Below, piece after piece: positions 46,465-58,062 of a DNA stretch of 64,000 nt. The stretch spans positions 18,557,001 to 18,621,000 of the forward strand of contig CM077649.1 in the NCBI GenBank assembly GCA_039707465.1. Reading direction: 5' to 3'. The notes below the pieces were generated by a model. That model made no database searches and was not told the DNA's origin. It saw only the letters and a program-made list of their open reading frames with translations. The stretch's first letter is position 1. Each line of letters begins with the position of its first letter. The stretch comes from Rhabdophis nuchalis (taxonomy: Eukaryota; Chordata; Lepidosauria; Squamata; Natricidae). Made by a program: the position numbers and the translations under genes.

Positions 46465-46794
46465 CAGAGGTCCCCAACCTTTTTGGCACCAGGGACCAGT
46501 TTCATTTTAAAGAAAATTCCGCGGACCGGTGGGCATGGCTCGGCTGGCATAGAGGAGGAGTGGGGGGAGGGGGAACAGGTGGCGCCTGCACGCGGGTTGG
46601 GGGTGAGTTGGCTCACTCGCCTCTCTTGGCCCCCAACAGCGCAAGCGGCCGTGCCTGCGCTCTCCCACCTCCAGCGCATGCTCTGCCCAGGGAGCTGCCC
46701 CCTCCTCCCTCCTCCTCCTCTCCGGCCCTGTGGCCTGGTTCCTATCAAGCCACAGACCGGCACCAGTCCGCGGCCCGGGGGTTGGGGACCCCTG
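46465..46794. mobile_element. Non-autonomous Charlie-like hAT element, perfect TSD
   Basis: Ends CAGAGGTCCCCAACCTTTTT and GGTTGGGGACCCCTG, with GGCACCAGGGACCAGTTTCA inside the left end as in Charlie-type hATs. Identical 8-mers ATCTAGAT flank it at 46457-46464 and 46795-46802. The interior is GC-rich and gives two long spurious open frames with no transposase motif. Confidence 0.93.
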
Positions 46795-46865
46795 ATCTAG
46801 ATTGTAAAATACCATTATTATTTTTTTGTTGGAGGCATACACAGATAAAAAATGTTAAAACCAAT

Positions 46866-46925
46866 CCCTTCCTTCTTCCTTCCTTCCTTCCTTCCACCCT
46901 TCCCTCCTTGCCTCCCTCCCTCCTC
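46866..46925. repeat. (CTTC)n-type pyrimidine tract
   Basis: CCTTCCTTCC-type low-complexity run. Confidence 0.9.
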
Positions 46926-48199
46926 CCATTTACAGTATATTGCTGTTTCAAATTTAGTTAATTGCAGTTCAACTGAGTATATCTAGACAATACATTTATA
47001 AAGATTTACCCTAAAGTGTTTCTTCTTCATTTGTTCCAGTCTCCTAAGGCACACAGAACTAATCATGTTTAGAGAGTACTTTCTTGTTTTTATGTGATCT
47101 CTGACCATAGCTTGGTGTAATTCTTTTTCTTAACAGGCAATGAAAAGAAGTTATAGTATTATTGGCAAGGAAACTTATGTTAGAATGTTACAAAGTAAAT
47201 ATGCCATGAAGTTTAAAAGGGGTGATGACCATCATTTTAACCAGAAAGGAAGTCATTTCTAATCAGCCTACTTAGAAGAGTCTTTTATGGCAATTTACTA
47301 GTTTTGACTATTTCCACTGAGATTTCCAAACTTGAGCTCTACTTTTTTAAGGCAGTATTGGTAGAAGCAAAATAAATTTGAGTTTTGAAGCCTACAATTC
47401 TACTGATAAAATTTAGTATATCTTTAAATTGTCTTATGGTTGATTCATACTGGCTTTTAAGGCCCTGAATCTTTCCTGAAGATGAGAGGTAGGTATGTGA
47501 CTTGCATGCTACTAGCAAGATCCTTTCAGACAGATAGACTGATCTGGAAAACTGGGTATAAATTCTCAGATATTACTTTTCAAATCTTACTGACCTCATT
47601 TCTTCTGTCTCTTTGATTATGATATTGAGAGATATTAAAAATTAATAGATGTTTATAATTATATTGTAGTTTCACTGATGAGGTGGTATGGTTAAATGAT
47701 CTCTCTGTATCTGGGAGACACTTGTTTAAATTTGACACAGAGAAAAGAGACAAGGAGTCCAGTATTATCTACCAAAAGCCTGGCAAAATTAGTGAATAGG
47801 TCTGCTGGTTTTCTACCCTGATACTTACAGTCTCTCATTTATTTATTTATTAGAAAACTTATAAGGGCACCCACTCAATCTTAGTGACTCTAAGAAACTT
47901 ACAAAAATTAAGAAAATAATAATAGTAAAGACTGATTCTTGCCTAGAGGTAGTATACATTGTTTATGAGTAACTTTTATCCCTTTTTAAAATATATTTGA
48001 TAAGAGGACACAGCTTGTATTCCAACACATAACATGATAAGTCTTAAACTGTAGCACACCTGAATTTGCTACGTAATATACATTCAATATACATTGAGAA
48101 GGGGGAACACCCCATAAAATTACATTGGTAATCGTGTCTTTACAATTTAAAGGAGTTCTTTTGGATCAAGTCATAAGATTTACTCCTGAAGAAGTTATT

Positions 48200-48242
<43 letters not shown>

Positions 48243-49583
48243 TAAATGCTGTTCGATTTTGTTGTCAACTCTGAATTTTTATTTGCAAATCCAGAGTTCT
48301 TGCTTCCAATTAGAATGGCTTTTCTTTTATTTAATTTGACATAAAGGCTGTTATATCCTCTTATGGTAATTTTTGTGCAGTTTATGATTTGTCTCTGTTT
48401 TCATTAAGTGGCAGAACTAGATATTAGGGCTATCAAATCAGGGTTACAAAAGTATGGTTGATCAATAGTTTGAGGGAAAATGGCATACATGACAGAGCAA
48501 TCTCTAGACAAGAAACTCCACATTACCAAATAGTAAATGCAGGAAGTACCAATGAATAATAATGCCCTTTTCTGCTTCTTCTTCTTCTTTTTTCCCCTGC
48601 CTTCCCTGATGCCTGCTTTATATGGAGAAGTTGAGTAGAAATGCAGGCTTTTAGTGTGTGCCACTTTAATTTGAACATCTGCACTTTTTCATGTTACATA
48701 AATTGTAATGCACACTTGATCTAAAAGACTATACACTAATTCAAGTCCCCATGTAGTTTATCATCTTGGATTGTTGCCAATGGCTGCACCTGTGCCAGAG
48801 CTTTTACTTTCAAGCTCACTGTTATAATACAAACATGCAACAAAATGTTTTATGACTATCTGGCATCTGGGTAGCTAAATATATATATATACCAAAAATT
48901 GAAAGCCATCTCACCTGCAAGTCTAAATATGCATGTTGTATGCCAGTTAGAACTAAACCAAAAAATGCCACTCAATTGTATAACATAATATAAAGTTGTT
49001 ATTTTCAATTATACAATTTAACAAAAAAAAAAAATCAGTTTCTTCAACTAGCAGCAATTAGCAACATTACATTGAAAACATTTTTACACTGACATTTATA
49101 TCAAACACAATTTTACCACCTATGTTTAGCATTTCTATTTTCTCTAACATGTTTAAGAGTTACAAAATTGCATCAGTGCTATTGAACGATATAAACAATA
49201 ACAAATCACAGATAAGTAACATTCTGATGGCTTAGGTGGTAGAAAGAAATGAGTTCTCATTTGCTTATAAAGTAAAGGATTTAAAACATTTTTACCATAA
49301 ATATGACTACAAAATTATACATACAAACTTTAAAATAAAACAGCAAATGGATTTAAATTCAGCAGATAAAAAGATATTATAATAGGTGTTTTGACCAACC
49401 AATATTTTACAAATTTAATTAGTCTCTCTTGCTATAAAAATGTAAATGTAATGGAGTTTTTATTTTATTTTATTCTAAGTGGAATAGTCATTATGAGCTA
49501 TAGATGTATTAATTGTTAACTAGCTACTATAAAGTACAAGAAGAAATATATCCTGTTTAAAAAAAAACAGATCTCACAACACT
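46926..49583. other. Unique AT-rich stretch with a (GT)n at 48199-48239
   Basis: The (GT)n is about 20 units. A 42-codon frame at 47137-47262 follows a good acceptor (TTCTTTTTCTTAACAG) but its translation is not convincing. No transposon recognised. Confidence 0.4.
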
Positions 49584-50205
49584 TACCATATTTTTCAGAG
49601 TATAAGACGCACTGGAGTATAAGACGTACCATGATTTTGAAGAGGTAAATTAAAAAAAGTTTTTAAAGGCCTCCCAAACCCTCTGCACATCTCATTTTTG
49701 CACAAAAAAGGGGGGACATGCAGAGCTTTGGGACGCTTGTAGAGTGCTTCTGGGGGTTGGTGAGGGCAAAAATGAGCAAAAATGGCCCATTTTTGGCTCA
49801 TTTGTGCCACCCACCCAGCCCTCATGAGCACTTTGCAAGCTTCCTAAATCCTCTGCATATCCATTTTTGCAAAGGAGACATGGTTTCAATAGACCCAAAA
49901 TGTTGAACAGTGATCCCTCATTTTTCGCGGTTAATGGGGACCGGAACCTTCCGCAAAAACTGAAAAACCGCGAAGTAGGATTCGCACCGGAAACTTGAGT
50001 TGGTGGACATCATTTAAAGCAAGCACTAGGGGGCGCTTGCCTCCTACCGATGCATTTTTTCCCCTGTGTTTTTGAAAAACCCGTGAAGCACTGAAGCCGC
50101 GAAACATGAAGCCGTGAAAAACGAGGGATCACTGTATTCAGTGCATAAGACACACCCAGATTTTATAAGACAAAAGGCGTGTCTTATACTTCGAAAAATA
50201 CAGTA
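49584..50205. mobile_element. TIR element of the GTATAAGAC type, with nested MITE
   Basis: Ends are inverted: TACCATATTTTTCAGAGTAT at the left and the complement of TACTGTATTTTTCGAAGTAT at the right, each followed by AAGAC(G/A)C. A subterminal repetition (GTATAAGACGCACTGGAGTA) is typical of this vertebrate MITE group. I do not assign a superfamily with confidence. A second MITE at 49908-50134 interrupts it. Confidence 0.75.
49908..50134. mobile_element. MITE with CAGTGATCCCTC ends, Tigger/pogo-like
   Basis: Starts CAGTGATCCCTCATTTTTCG and ends CGAGGGATCACTG, with GCGGTTAATGGGGACCGG inside. The right end is followed by TA, the left is preceded by AA, which fits a TA duplication with one mutation. 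Nested inside 49584-50205 and therefore younger. Confidence 0.75.
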
Positions 50206-50329
50206 ATTTTATGAAGGAGGAATCCATAAGAATCCTCATGAGTCAATAAACTGTTTTGCAGATATTTAGTTATTAGGTAGCCAAGGAAAAGTGTAAAGGT
50301 TAAAAGATGAAAAACTGAACCAAAAATAC

Positions 50330-50540
50330 TTTTTCAAGAGGCAACTGGACTTTCTGATTTTTCTTTAAAGACATTTTGCTTCTCATCCAAGAAGCTTCTT
50401 CAGCTCTGGCTGGCTGGTGGTGGTCAGAGCTGAAGAAGCTTCTTGGATGAGAAGTGAAATGTCTTCAAAGAAAAATCAGAAAGTCCAGTTACCTCTTGAA
50501 AAAGCACCTTTGGGATAACCATGACCCGAATGACTGAGAA
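50330..50540. mobile_element. Long hairpin repeat with unique right flank
   Basis: Arms of about 80 bp (50330-50409 and 50425-50503), for example CATCCAAGAAGCTTCTTCAG and its complement, around a GCTGGCTGGTGGTGGT loop. The conserved right flank AGCACCTTTGGGATAACC, then ATGACCCGAATGACTGAGA, occurs with this hairpin in other vertebrate copies I recall. Superfamily not assigned. Confidence 0.7.
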
Positions 50541-52663
50541 TCTCCATAGAGATAAAAGGTTACCATTTTCTGTGTTACAGTAATATTTAAAAAAAAGATT
50601 AATCAGAATTTTCTTATGTTTCTAAATGTTAACAACAAAGTCTTCTAATTAATCACTTTCAAAGTATTAGGTAATTATTAAAATATTCTAAATATCTACT
50701 TAAAAGTGCTTTGAGTGAAATTTATTTTTTCATAAAACATGTATAGTAAGAGTATATCCTATATTTGTTAAAAGCAACACCTATAAATGAACTAACTTTC
50801 ATGCTGGATAAACAGATAAAAAGTGGGATGAACAAGTTATAATTAGTTCAAAATGTGAAAAAACTATGGTTGTTACTCTCAGCAGGAATAATTTAGGCAA
50901 ATATTATTTAATCTGCTCAACACTGTTTCAGAAATTGAGAACAATAAGAGAACTGCCTTCAGGGAAATACATTATAGAACTTAAAAATGTATTTTCCTTT
51001 TATAAGTTCATCCCTGTTTGTAATTATTAGCACAGTATATCATTTACAAAGTAGTTATTTCTGCTTTAGTTTGCAATGCAATTAGAATGTGCAGCTAAAG
51101 TATAATTTTCAGAATAGCTGCAGGATGGGAAGTGGATTGTTAATTGTTATAAAATCAGCTTCATAATATTAATTGTCTAAAACATATTTATCAAACCTCT
51201 CTTTGGTTGAGTCATACCAAATCTATATAAATAAAAATGTAAAATAATTTGGATTAAACTCCAGGCTGTGGGCAGAGTTTGACTGCAATACTGCATTCTA
51301 AACACCGCACCACCAGGCTCCTACCATATAACAATAATTTACAGACTCTTACTGAGTTTATTGGAAACATCTCCATGGTTCTGGATCATTTTCCTAGTGC
51401 TTGATATTGTAACAGGCAAAGTAACATGGTCACAAACTTGGAGTAAATCTCAACTCAAGGATGAACTTATGCTTTATTTACCTAATTAGTTTTCTTGTGT
51501 ATTTGGTTATTGTTACTGTACTTTTTACAGGGGTTTAATTAATTTTGCTGAGTGAGTAAAAACTGCTATGCTACTATTTTTTCCATATATTATTTTGTGG
51601 TTTTTAGATGCTATTCTTCCAAAGAATTATCTGAGAATAAATAAGAGTAGTATAATTAACATCAGAAGAAAGGATTTTCTAAATTTTAGCAGAAATAACA
51701 CATTTCTTAAAAAGCCATACTAATTTACTTAAATAGCAACATGATCTTTCTCTAATATGAATTGCTTGTATGGAGTAACAAATTCATAAGACATTTCTTT
51801 TCAGGATTTTCAATGGAATATTTATTTAGCTCTTGCTGAATGCCAGAAGCAAGCAGTACTTAAAATTAGAACACATTTATAATAGTTTTGGACTACTGAA
51901 GACATATAATAAAGAACAAAACTCCACATAATTTATAATAGCTTTTCCAAGCATAAAGCATATCTATGAATAAGATTTTAATGTCTTCTTTCTCTTCAGT
52001 CTTATATTTGATAAATTATTCATTTATCCCTTATTAGTGAAGTATGGCTATTTCATAAAGCTTTAAACAATTAACAATAATTGTGTGCCATCTGAATTTC
52101 CCCCCTAAAACTGCTAAAAATACCTCAGGAGGCAGTATTGAGTCTCTAACTGTATGGTTGCTTCATGGCTTTAAATAGCAGAACCATATCAATCGGGAAA
52201 CATCTTGAAGATGGAGTAACTTTTTCACAAACATGGCTGTTTCTCTCTTCTTATACAAACTTGAGCTGTTTACTGCAGCACAAGCTTGTATAAAATCAAT
52301 GTTCTCATCTGTTGTCATTTTGGAAGAGAGGAAGGAAGGAAGCAAGCAAGCTTTCTTGCTTCCCAAAAGGAAGTGTTCAGGAAGTCTGAAATCACTTCTT
52401 CTCCTATTGCTTTTTTGTCCACCTGTAGTCATTCTATTTCTCTGTATGAGAAAGAAAATATCTCTGAAATGATGACCCAGTGGATTCTAATTGTCTAGGT
52501 CTATTATAATAATACAAGCACTTGTACATTTATACTTTTCAGCCATATTGGTTTTACTAAATAATAGCAAACTCATTCTTATATTTTAAAAAGGCATTTC
52601 ATTAACATCCATGGCATACACCCCTTTGCAAAGATATGGTACATTTATTTTGTTTTTTTGTTT
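50541..52663. other. No feature seen
   Basis: Long AT-rich stretch without transposon ends or coding signal. Confidence 0.45.
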
Positions 52664-52889
<226 letters not shown>

Positions 52890-53037
52890 CAGGCATGTCC
52901 AAAGTCCGGCCCAGGGGCCATTTGCGGCCCAGGGGTCGGTTTAATACGGCCCTCCAACAGCCCTCCCTGCTCTGTGTAAATGTGGCCCTCCCTTCCTCCC
53001 TCTGTCTCTGGGGCTGTGTGGCTGGGAGGGAGGTGGA

Positions 53038-53643
53038 CGGAGGTTATGGACGCCTCCTCCCGCAGCGGGCGAGGGAGCAGACGGGGTGAGCACCCAAGGC
53101 TACCGTCATCTTAAGCACCAACGAGGCTGTCGCCCGGCAGGGGCGTCAGGCAGGGAAGCCAGTCGCGCCTCCATCGCTGCACGTTCTGGGGCTGCGAAGC
53201 TGGGAGGGAGGTGAACACGCGGCCCCAGAACGTCCGCTTGGTGCCTGCCGGAGGGAGCTGCGATGGAGATGCGACCGGCTTCCCTGCCTGCATCAGGCAG
53301 GGAAGCCGGTCGCGGCTCCATCGCGGCTCCCTCCGGCAGGCACCACGGCTTACGTTCTGGGGCTGGGTGGCTGGGAGGGAGGTGAACGCGCGGCCCCAGA
53401 ACGTGCAGCTCCCGCCTCACAAGCTCACCCGGCAGGGGCATCAGGCAGGGAAGACGGACGCGCAGCCTCAGAACGTAAGCCGTGGTGTCTGCTGGAGGGA
53501 GCCGCGATGGAGACGCGACCGGCTTCCCTGCCTGACGCCGCTGCCGGGCGACAGCCTCGGTGGTGCTTAAGATGACGGTAGCCTTGGGTGCTCACCCCGC
53601 CTGCTCCCTCGCCCGCTGCGGGAGGAGGCGTCCGTAACCTCCG
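53038..53643. repeat. GC-rich ~600-bp palindrome with minisatellite-like centre
   Basis: Arms of roughly 145 bp (53038-53185 and 53497-53643). The left has GGACGCCTCCTCCCGCAGCG, GGCTACCGTCATCTTAAGCA and AGGCTGTCGCCCGGCAG; the right has the complements in reverse order. Between them are several partial repeats of GGCTTCCCTGCCTG, GCTGCGATGGAG and GCGGCCCCAGAACGT in both orientations. Confidence 0.9.
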
Positions 53644-53689
53644 GCATACCGGCCCTTCTGCTGCTTCCCGGGGTGAGGGAGGGGAGGAG

Positions 53690-53982
53690 AGGGGAGAGAG
53701 GGAGTGACTGACAGACACAGAGAGAGACAGAAGGGGAGGGAGGGAAAGACAGAGAGACAGACAGAGACAGAGAGAAAGAGAGGGAGGGAGGGAGACGGAG
53801 AGAGACACAGATAGACACAGGGAGGGATTGAATCGGAGACAGACGGGGAAAGAGGGAGGGAGGGAGAGAATCAGAGAGAGTGACACACACAGAGACAGGG
53901 AGAGACAGAGAAAGGGAGGGAGAGACAGATAGATAGAGACTGATTAAGTGAGTGAGAGACAGACAGACACACACACAGTGAC

Positions 53983-54015
<33 letters not shown>

Positions 54016-54019
54016 AAGA

Positions 54020-54064
<45 letters not shown>

Positions 54065-54402
54065 GGAAAGAAAGAAAGAGCGAAAGAGAGAGAGAGAGAG
54101 AAAGAAAGAGAGACAGAAAGAAAGAGAAAGAGAGAGAGAGAATGAAAGAGAGAAAGAGAAATGGAGAGAGAGAGAGGAAGAGAGAGAGAGAGTGAGAGAG
54201 AAAGGGAGACAGAAAGAAAGAGAAAGAGAGAGAGAGAAAGAGAGAGAGAAATGGAGAGAGAGAGAGAGAGGAAGAAAGAGAGAGAGAGAGAGAGAGAAAG
54301 AGAGACAGAAAGAAAGAGAAAAGAGAGAGAGAGAAAGAAAGAGAGAAAGAGCGAGAGAAATGGAGAGAGAGAGAGGAAGAAAGAGAGAAAGAGAGAAAGA
54401 GG
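53690..54402. repeat. Homopurine (GA)-rich tract, ~700 bp
   Basis: Almost pure A/G on the + strand after 53960, with GAGA, GAAA and GACA interspersions before that. All Ser/Leu-rich or Arg/Glu-rich open frames across it are artefacts of composition. Confidence 0.95.
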
Positions 54403-54630
54403 TAGGTAAGTTTTTTTAAAATTTATTTTCAATACATTGTGAAAACTCAACTGTCAGTTGATCTTAATGTTATGAAATGAAAAGTATGTCATTTGCAATT
54501 AACTTGGCATAAAATAATTTATTTGTATTTAATTGTAATGGTTCAAAGAATGTTCGGAAAAATGTTCGGCCCTACACCATGTTCACTTCATCCAATCTGG
54601 CCCTCTTTGAAAAAAGTTTGGACACCACTG

Positions 54631-54785
54631 CCCTAGGGGATGGGACTTGCAACATTCCTTGCCTTCTCACTCTAGTGGGTTGGTAGATGTGACCAGCAAA
54701 AGAGCTCAGATAACCTGGCCCCAAGCCATGAAGGGCTTTAAAGGTGACAACCAGCACCTTGAATTGCACCCAATGCAGTTTCCAC
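54631..54785 (-). pseudogene. L2/L3-type LINE, minus strand (copy O, second half)
   Basis: Continues the copy interrupted at 52889. The minus strand reads MQFKVLVVTFKALHGLGPGYLSSF, then QPTRVRRQGMLQVPSP. It joins SLGPRRRAF across the hAT and its 8-bp duplication. Older than copies A, D and L judging by divergence. Confidence 0.8.
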
Positions 54786-55099
54786 AGGAGAGGTGAAACA
54801 TGTGCACATTGAGATCTGCATTAGATCATGATTCATTAGATTTAAATTTATTCAGGTGACATTTTTACCTTTTTATTAAAAACTGGTCTTTAAACTAAGA
54901 AAATATTTAGGCCAGTTTTTTATGCCTGTCCACTTTAAAAAGTATGAACCAGCTCCACACATTTTAAAGTAACCAAACTTGAAAAAAAAAATTATTTAAG
55001 TCTTCCTAATTGGTCCAAAACAGTATATTTTTTCCTGACCTAGACTTTCAGTACATGCTTTCAGTTTATTAACCAGACTTTAAGAAGAGGATCTAAATA
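54786..55099. other. No feature seen
   Basis: AT-rich sequence between two hAT elements. Confidence 0.4.
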
Positions 55100-55564
55100 C
55101 AGGGGTGGGTTCCTGCCAGTTCTAGCCTCTTCTATAGAAGAGGTTCCACAAGTCTACAGTGCTGTTTAGAACCGGTTCCAGCTCCCTCCCCCCGCCTGTC
55201 AGCACATCTTCAAGATGAAGAGCGAGAGGAGGAATTCTGGGAGTTGAAGTCCACAAGTCTTAAAGCTGTAAGTTTGAACACCCCTGGGTAGTGTTTTTTT
55301 CTAAAGGCTTAGGGGTGCAAGGGTCTTGTAACTTGACAGCTTTAAGATGTGCACACTTCAATGCCAGAGTTTCTGAGCCAGGATTTTGGTTGCTAAGCAA
55401 GAGTGTTGTTAAGTGAGTTTCACCACATTTTACAAGTTGGCCACGCCCATCCAGTCACATGACTGCCAAGCTACTCCCACTCAGTCACATGGCTGGCAAG
55501 CCACCCCCACAAAGCAGGCCACACCTACAGAAGAGGTTCTAAAAAATTTTGAAACCCACCACTG
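55100..55564. mobile_element. Composite hAT element with nested MITE remnants
   Basis: Outer ends CAGGGGTGGGTTCCTGCCAG and TTTTGAAACCCACCACTG belong to the same family as the element at 13429-14467. Inside lie half of a MITE of the 8265 type (55231-55287, AATTCTGGGAGTTGAAGTCC to ACCCCTG), and a part with GGTTGCTAAGCAAGAGTGTT and GTTAAGTGAG of the palindromic squamate family. No clear 8-bp duplication. Confidence 0.72.
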
Positions 55565-57659
55565 TGAAGTACCCAGAATGAGTTGTGTACCTGAGTCTGT
55601 GGTTCAGCAAAATGTGTATCCAAGCAAGAATGGATTATTGAAACAAATGGTTTTTTTTTAACTATGATCTGCTCAAAACAGGGCAGAAGCTGTGCAAATC
55701 CTGAGCAGAGATAGGGATGCACACCCATGTTCAGTCAGGGAGGTATGCAAAGAGTGAGCTGAAGAATGGGGCTTGGAAAGGCAATGGCACAAGAATATGT
55801 GATGCTGTGCTGGTCAGCCTAGTCTCCCTGCTTATAGCACCAGGACTCTCCTTGCCAGCCACATGCATGCGAGAGAGAGAGCCAAATCTTTCCTGCTTGC
55901 ACTGCTCATAATCACTCCATGAGAAAAAGACTTTCCCTCCCAGCATGCATCTGCCTTTCTCTTTTTGTGTCTGATCCCATTTCCATTGGCTGTCTGCCAT
56001 TTTGAGTACTGCAGGCAGCTTGTTTGGATTTAGGGGTTGTTCATGAGTCAGAGGTTTATAATCTGGGAACTTCCTGTATATAGTACATATTACAATATAA
56101 TGTATTTCTTTCTTGTGACCTACGTCTGTTCAATTAGGCTATGGAAGCTGGCCAAAAGATTGAGTGTAATAAAAAGTACTTGAAAGGATCTGATCCAATT
56201 AGTGTTAACTATTCCTATATTATGCAGGTATAGACAAGGTAGTAAGTCACCAGTGATATTGTAGTATAGTATGCGATGCATAATATTTTGGGGAAGATAC
56301 TTTGCAGACTTTATTTCAATCTATGACTTACAACATTCATCTCTTTGGCTTGTTATAGTTGTGATTTTCTACTACTGCCTTTTAATGATGTCATTTATGC
56401 CTCGGTTTCCTAGGTAATAATTCCAAAAGTTTCATAAAAGTGTAGAGGGCTGTAAAAGTCTTGGAAAGCATCTATATTTTATGTGTCACAGAGTGAACAA
56501 AGAGGACACTCCACAAGATTTGCTAAGGGTGCCGTATTATCTGTCCTTAGAAGAACCTTTGAAATACTGAGTACATTTACTGGATGACCCAAGAGGATTT
56601 CTGCAGACTTATTATCTGCAGGTCCAGGTCCCCCTCCACCCCTTGCTGCATGACATGATTGCTGTTATTCCGACAGGAAAATTACCTTTTTTGTCCTGTA
56701 AATCTCAATTGTAATAGAACAGTCTTACAGACACTTCAGTTCTAAAATGACATGGCAAGTGTGATAAGGAAAACAATGAACAAATAAAAAGTTGGAGACT
56801 GAGAGCAAATACCTCTCAAACAAAAGGACAAATTGCTGTGATAACCTGTACTGACACTGAACAATACACCTCATTTGTTGTGTTGATCAGGGAATGTCTC
56901 CCATTTTCTTAGTACATTGTCAGCATTGTGAAAGTATTATGGAAAGAAGCGTTTTCTTTATATTTTTGGTTTGCAAGACATATTTTTTAAATATTTCATT
57001 TTTAAATATTCTTTATATGTTCTCTCTCTGTGTGTGTGTGTCTGTGTGTGTCTGTGTGTGTTTGTATGTATGTGTGTGTGTGTGAGAGAGAGAGAGATTA
57101 TTATGTTGTTTTATTATATGCATGCTCTAATTCCACTCCTCTCCATGCTACCCGTGGAATTTTTATTTCTAGAGCTGAAGAAGGCTTACAAATATCAATG
57201 AAAAGCTTTTCTTTTCTTTTCTTTTCCTTCCTTTCAATGAACTGATGGTTGGCATTAATCTAGCTGGTGATCACAGACAAATAAAATAATTTGGTTGCCC
57301 TTTGTTCTCTCATGTGTTATTCCCACAAAGGTCCTCTGTAATAAGTAAATAAGGTCTTCCTTTTCAGCATTTTCCAATTCAGTTCATGCTCTTGAGTGTT
57401 TTAGGATTCATTAATTTAAGATAGATTTAAGAAGACTCATGAACTATTGAATCTTCACCAATGCAAATATTACTAAACTATTGTAAGATCACTAGCCACC
57501 TTTCTCTTCCCTGAAATTAGCAGTCTATCGGGAGTTAGAGTTATCTTACTCCATGTTAGCAATTTAAACTGCTAGCCATCACCAGGTTTCTTCTGTCCAC
57601 GGTTCTTCTGTGACTGTGAAAACTATTTTTCTTCATAGTTTTCCTTTAATTTCTTTTAC
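55565..57659. other. No gene seen; (GT)n/(GA)n at 57030-57096
   Basis: Mostly unique sequence. The microsatellite at 57030-57096 is (TG)n followed by (GA)n, and a (CTTTT)n run is at 57210-57226. None of the open frames has a domain. Confidence 0.4.
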
Positions 57660-57790
57660 GGCTAGTCCTCAACCTACACCACAACTGAGCCCACAATTTC
57701 CATTATTAAGCAAGACAATTAAGTGAGTTTTGTCCCATTTTATGACCTTTCTCACCACACTTGTTAAGTGAATCACTGCAGCTGAATTCT
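57660..57790. repeat. Palindromic squamate repeat family, fragment
   Basis: GGCTAGTCCTCAACCTACAC, CACAACTGAGCCCACAATTT, TAAGCAAGACAATTAAGTGA and CTTGTTAAGTGAATCACTGC. Same family as 44288-44580. Confidence 0.62.
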
Positions 57791-57949
57791 GTGAAATTAT
57801 TATTTTTCTCAATGCAGCAGCAGGATTGCTATTTCAGATTGTCAAAGGCTTTTTCTTTGTCAAGGCTTTTTTTGGGAATGCATTCCATTTTACTGATAAG
57901 GAACCTACTGTTTGTCTAGATATTTTTCTTGGGATATAGCCTGTTTAAT

Positions 57950-58062
57950 TAATATTCATTATATCTGTAAGTTACCCAGTTGTTTCAATACAATATGGGC
58001 AGCAAATAAGTTTAATAACAACAACAAAAGCAACAACAACAACAACAACAACAACAATAATA
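57950..58062 (+). mobile_element. Old LINE 3' tail with (AAC/AAT)n
   Basis: TGTAAGTTACCCAGTTGTTT then ATATGGGCAGCAAATAAGTT resembles a decayed L2/L3-type 3' end, followed by an (AAC)n/(AAT)n tract at 58015-58062. The R4/Dong element begins right at the end of this tract. Confidence 0.6.

Larger units (their letters stand above)
52890..54630. mobile_element. Large non-autonomous hAT with palindrome and (GA)n, perfect TSD
   Basis: Begins CAGGCATGTCCAAAGTCCGG and ends TTTGGACACCACTG, whose complement CAGTGGTGTCCAAA is the partner TIR. Identical 8-mers CCCTAGGG flank it at 52882-52889 and 54631-54638. Inside are TTGCGGCCCAGGGGTCGG (typical of this hAT group), a GC-rich inverted repeat at 53038-53643 and a long purine tract at 53690-54402. 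No transposase residue is visible. Confidence 0.92.

Noticed and set aside
46404..46961. 185-codon open frame
   Set aside because: Runs across a non-autonomous hAT with defined TSD; GC-rich composition keeps it open; no motif.
53100..53600. Repeated units that might be a CRISPR-like array
   Set aside because: Units are irregular, inverted and unequally spaced; a vertebrate palindrome, not a CRISPR array.
53425..54450. Long Ser/Leu-rich (minus) and Arg/Glu-rich (plus) open frames
   Set aside because: Products of the homopurine tract inside the hAT element; no non-repetitive domain.
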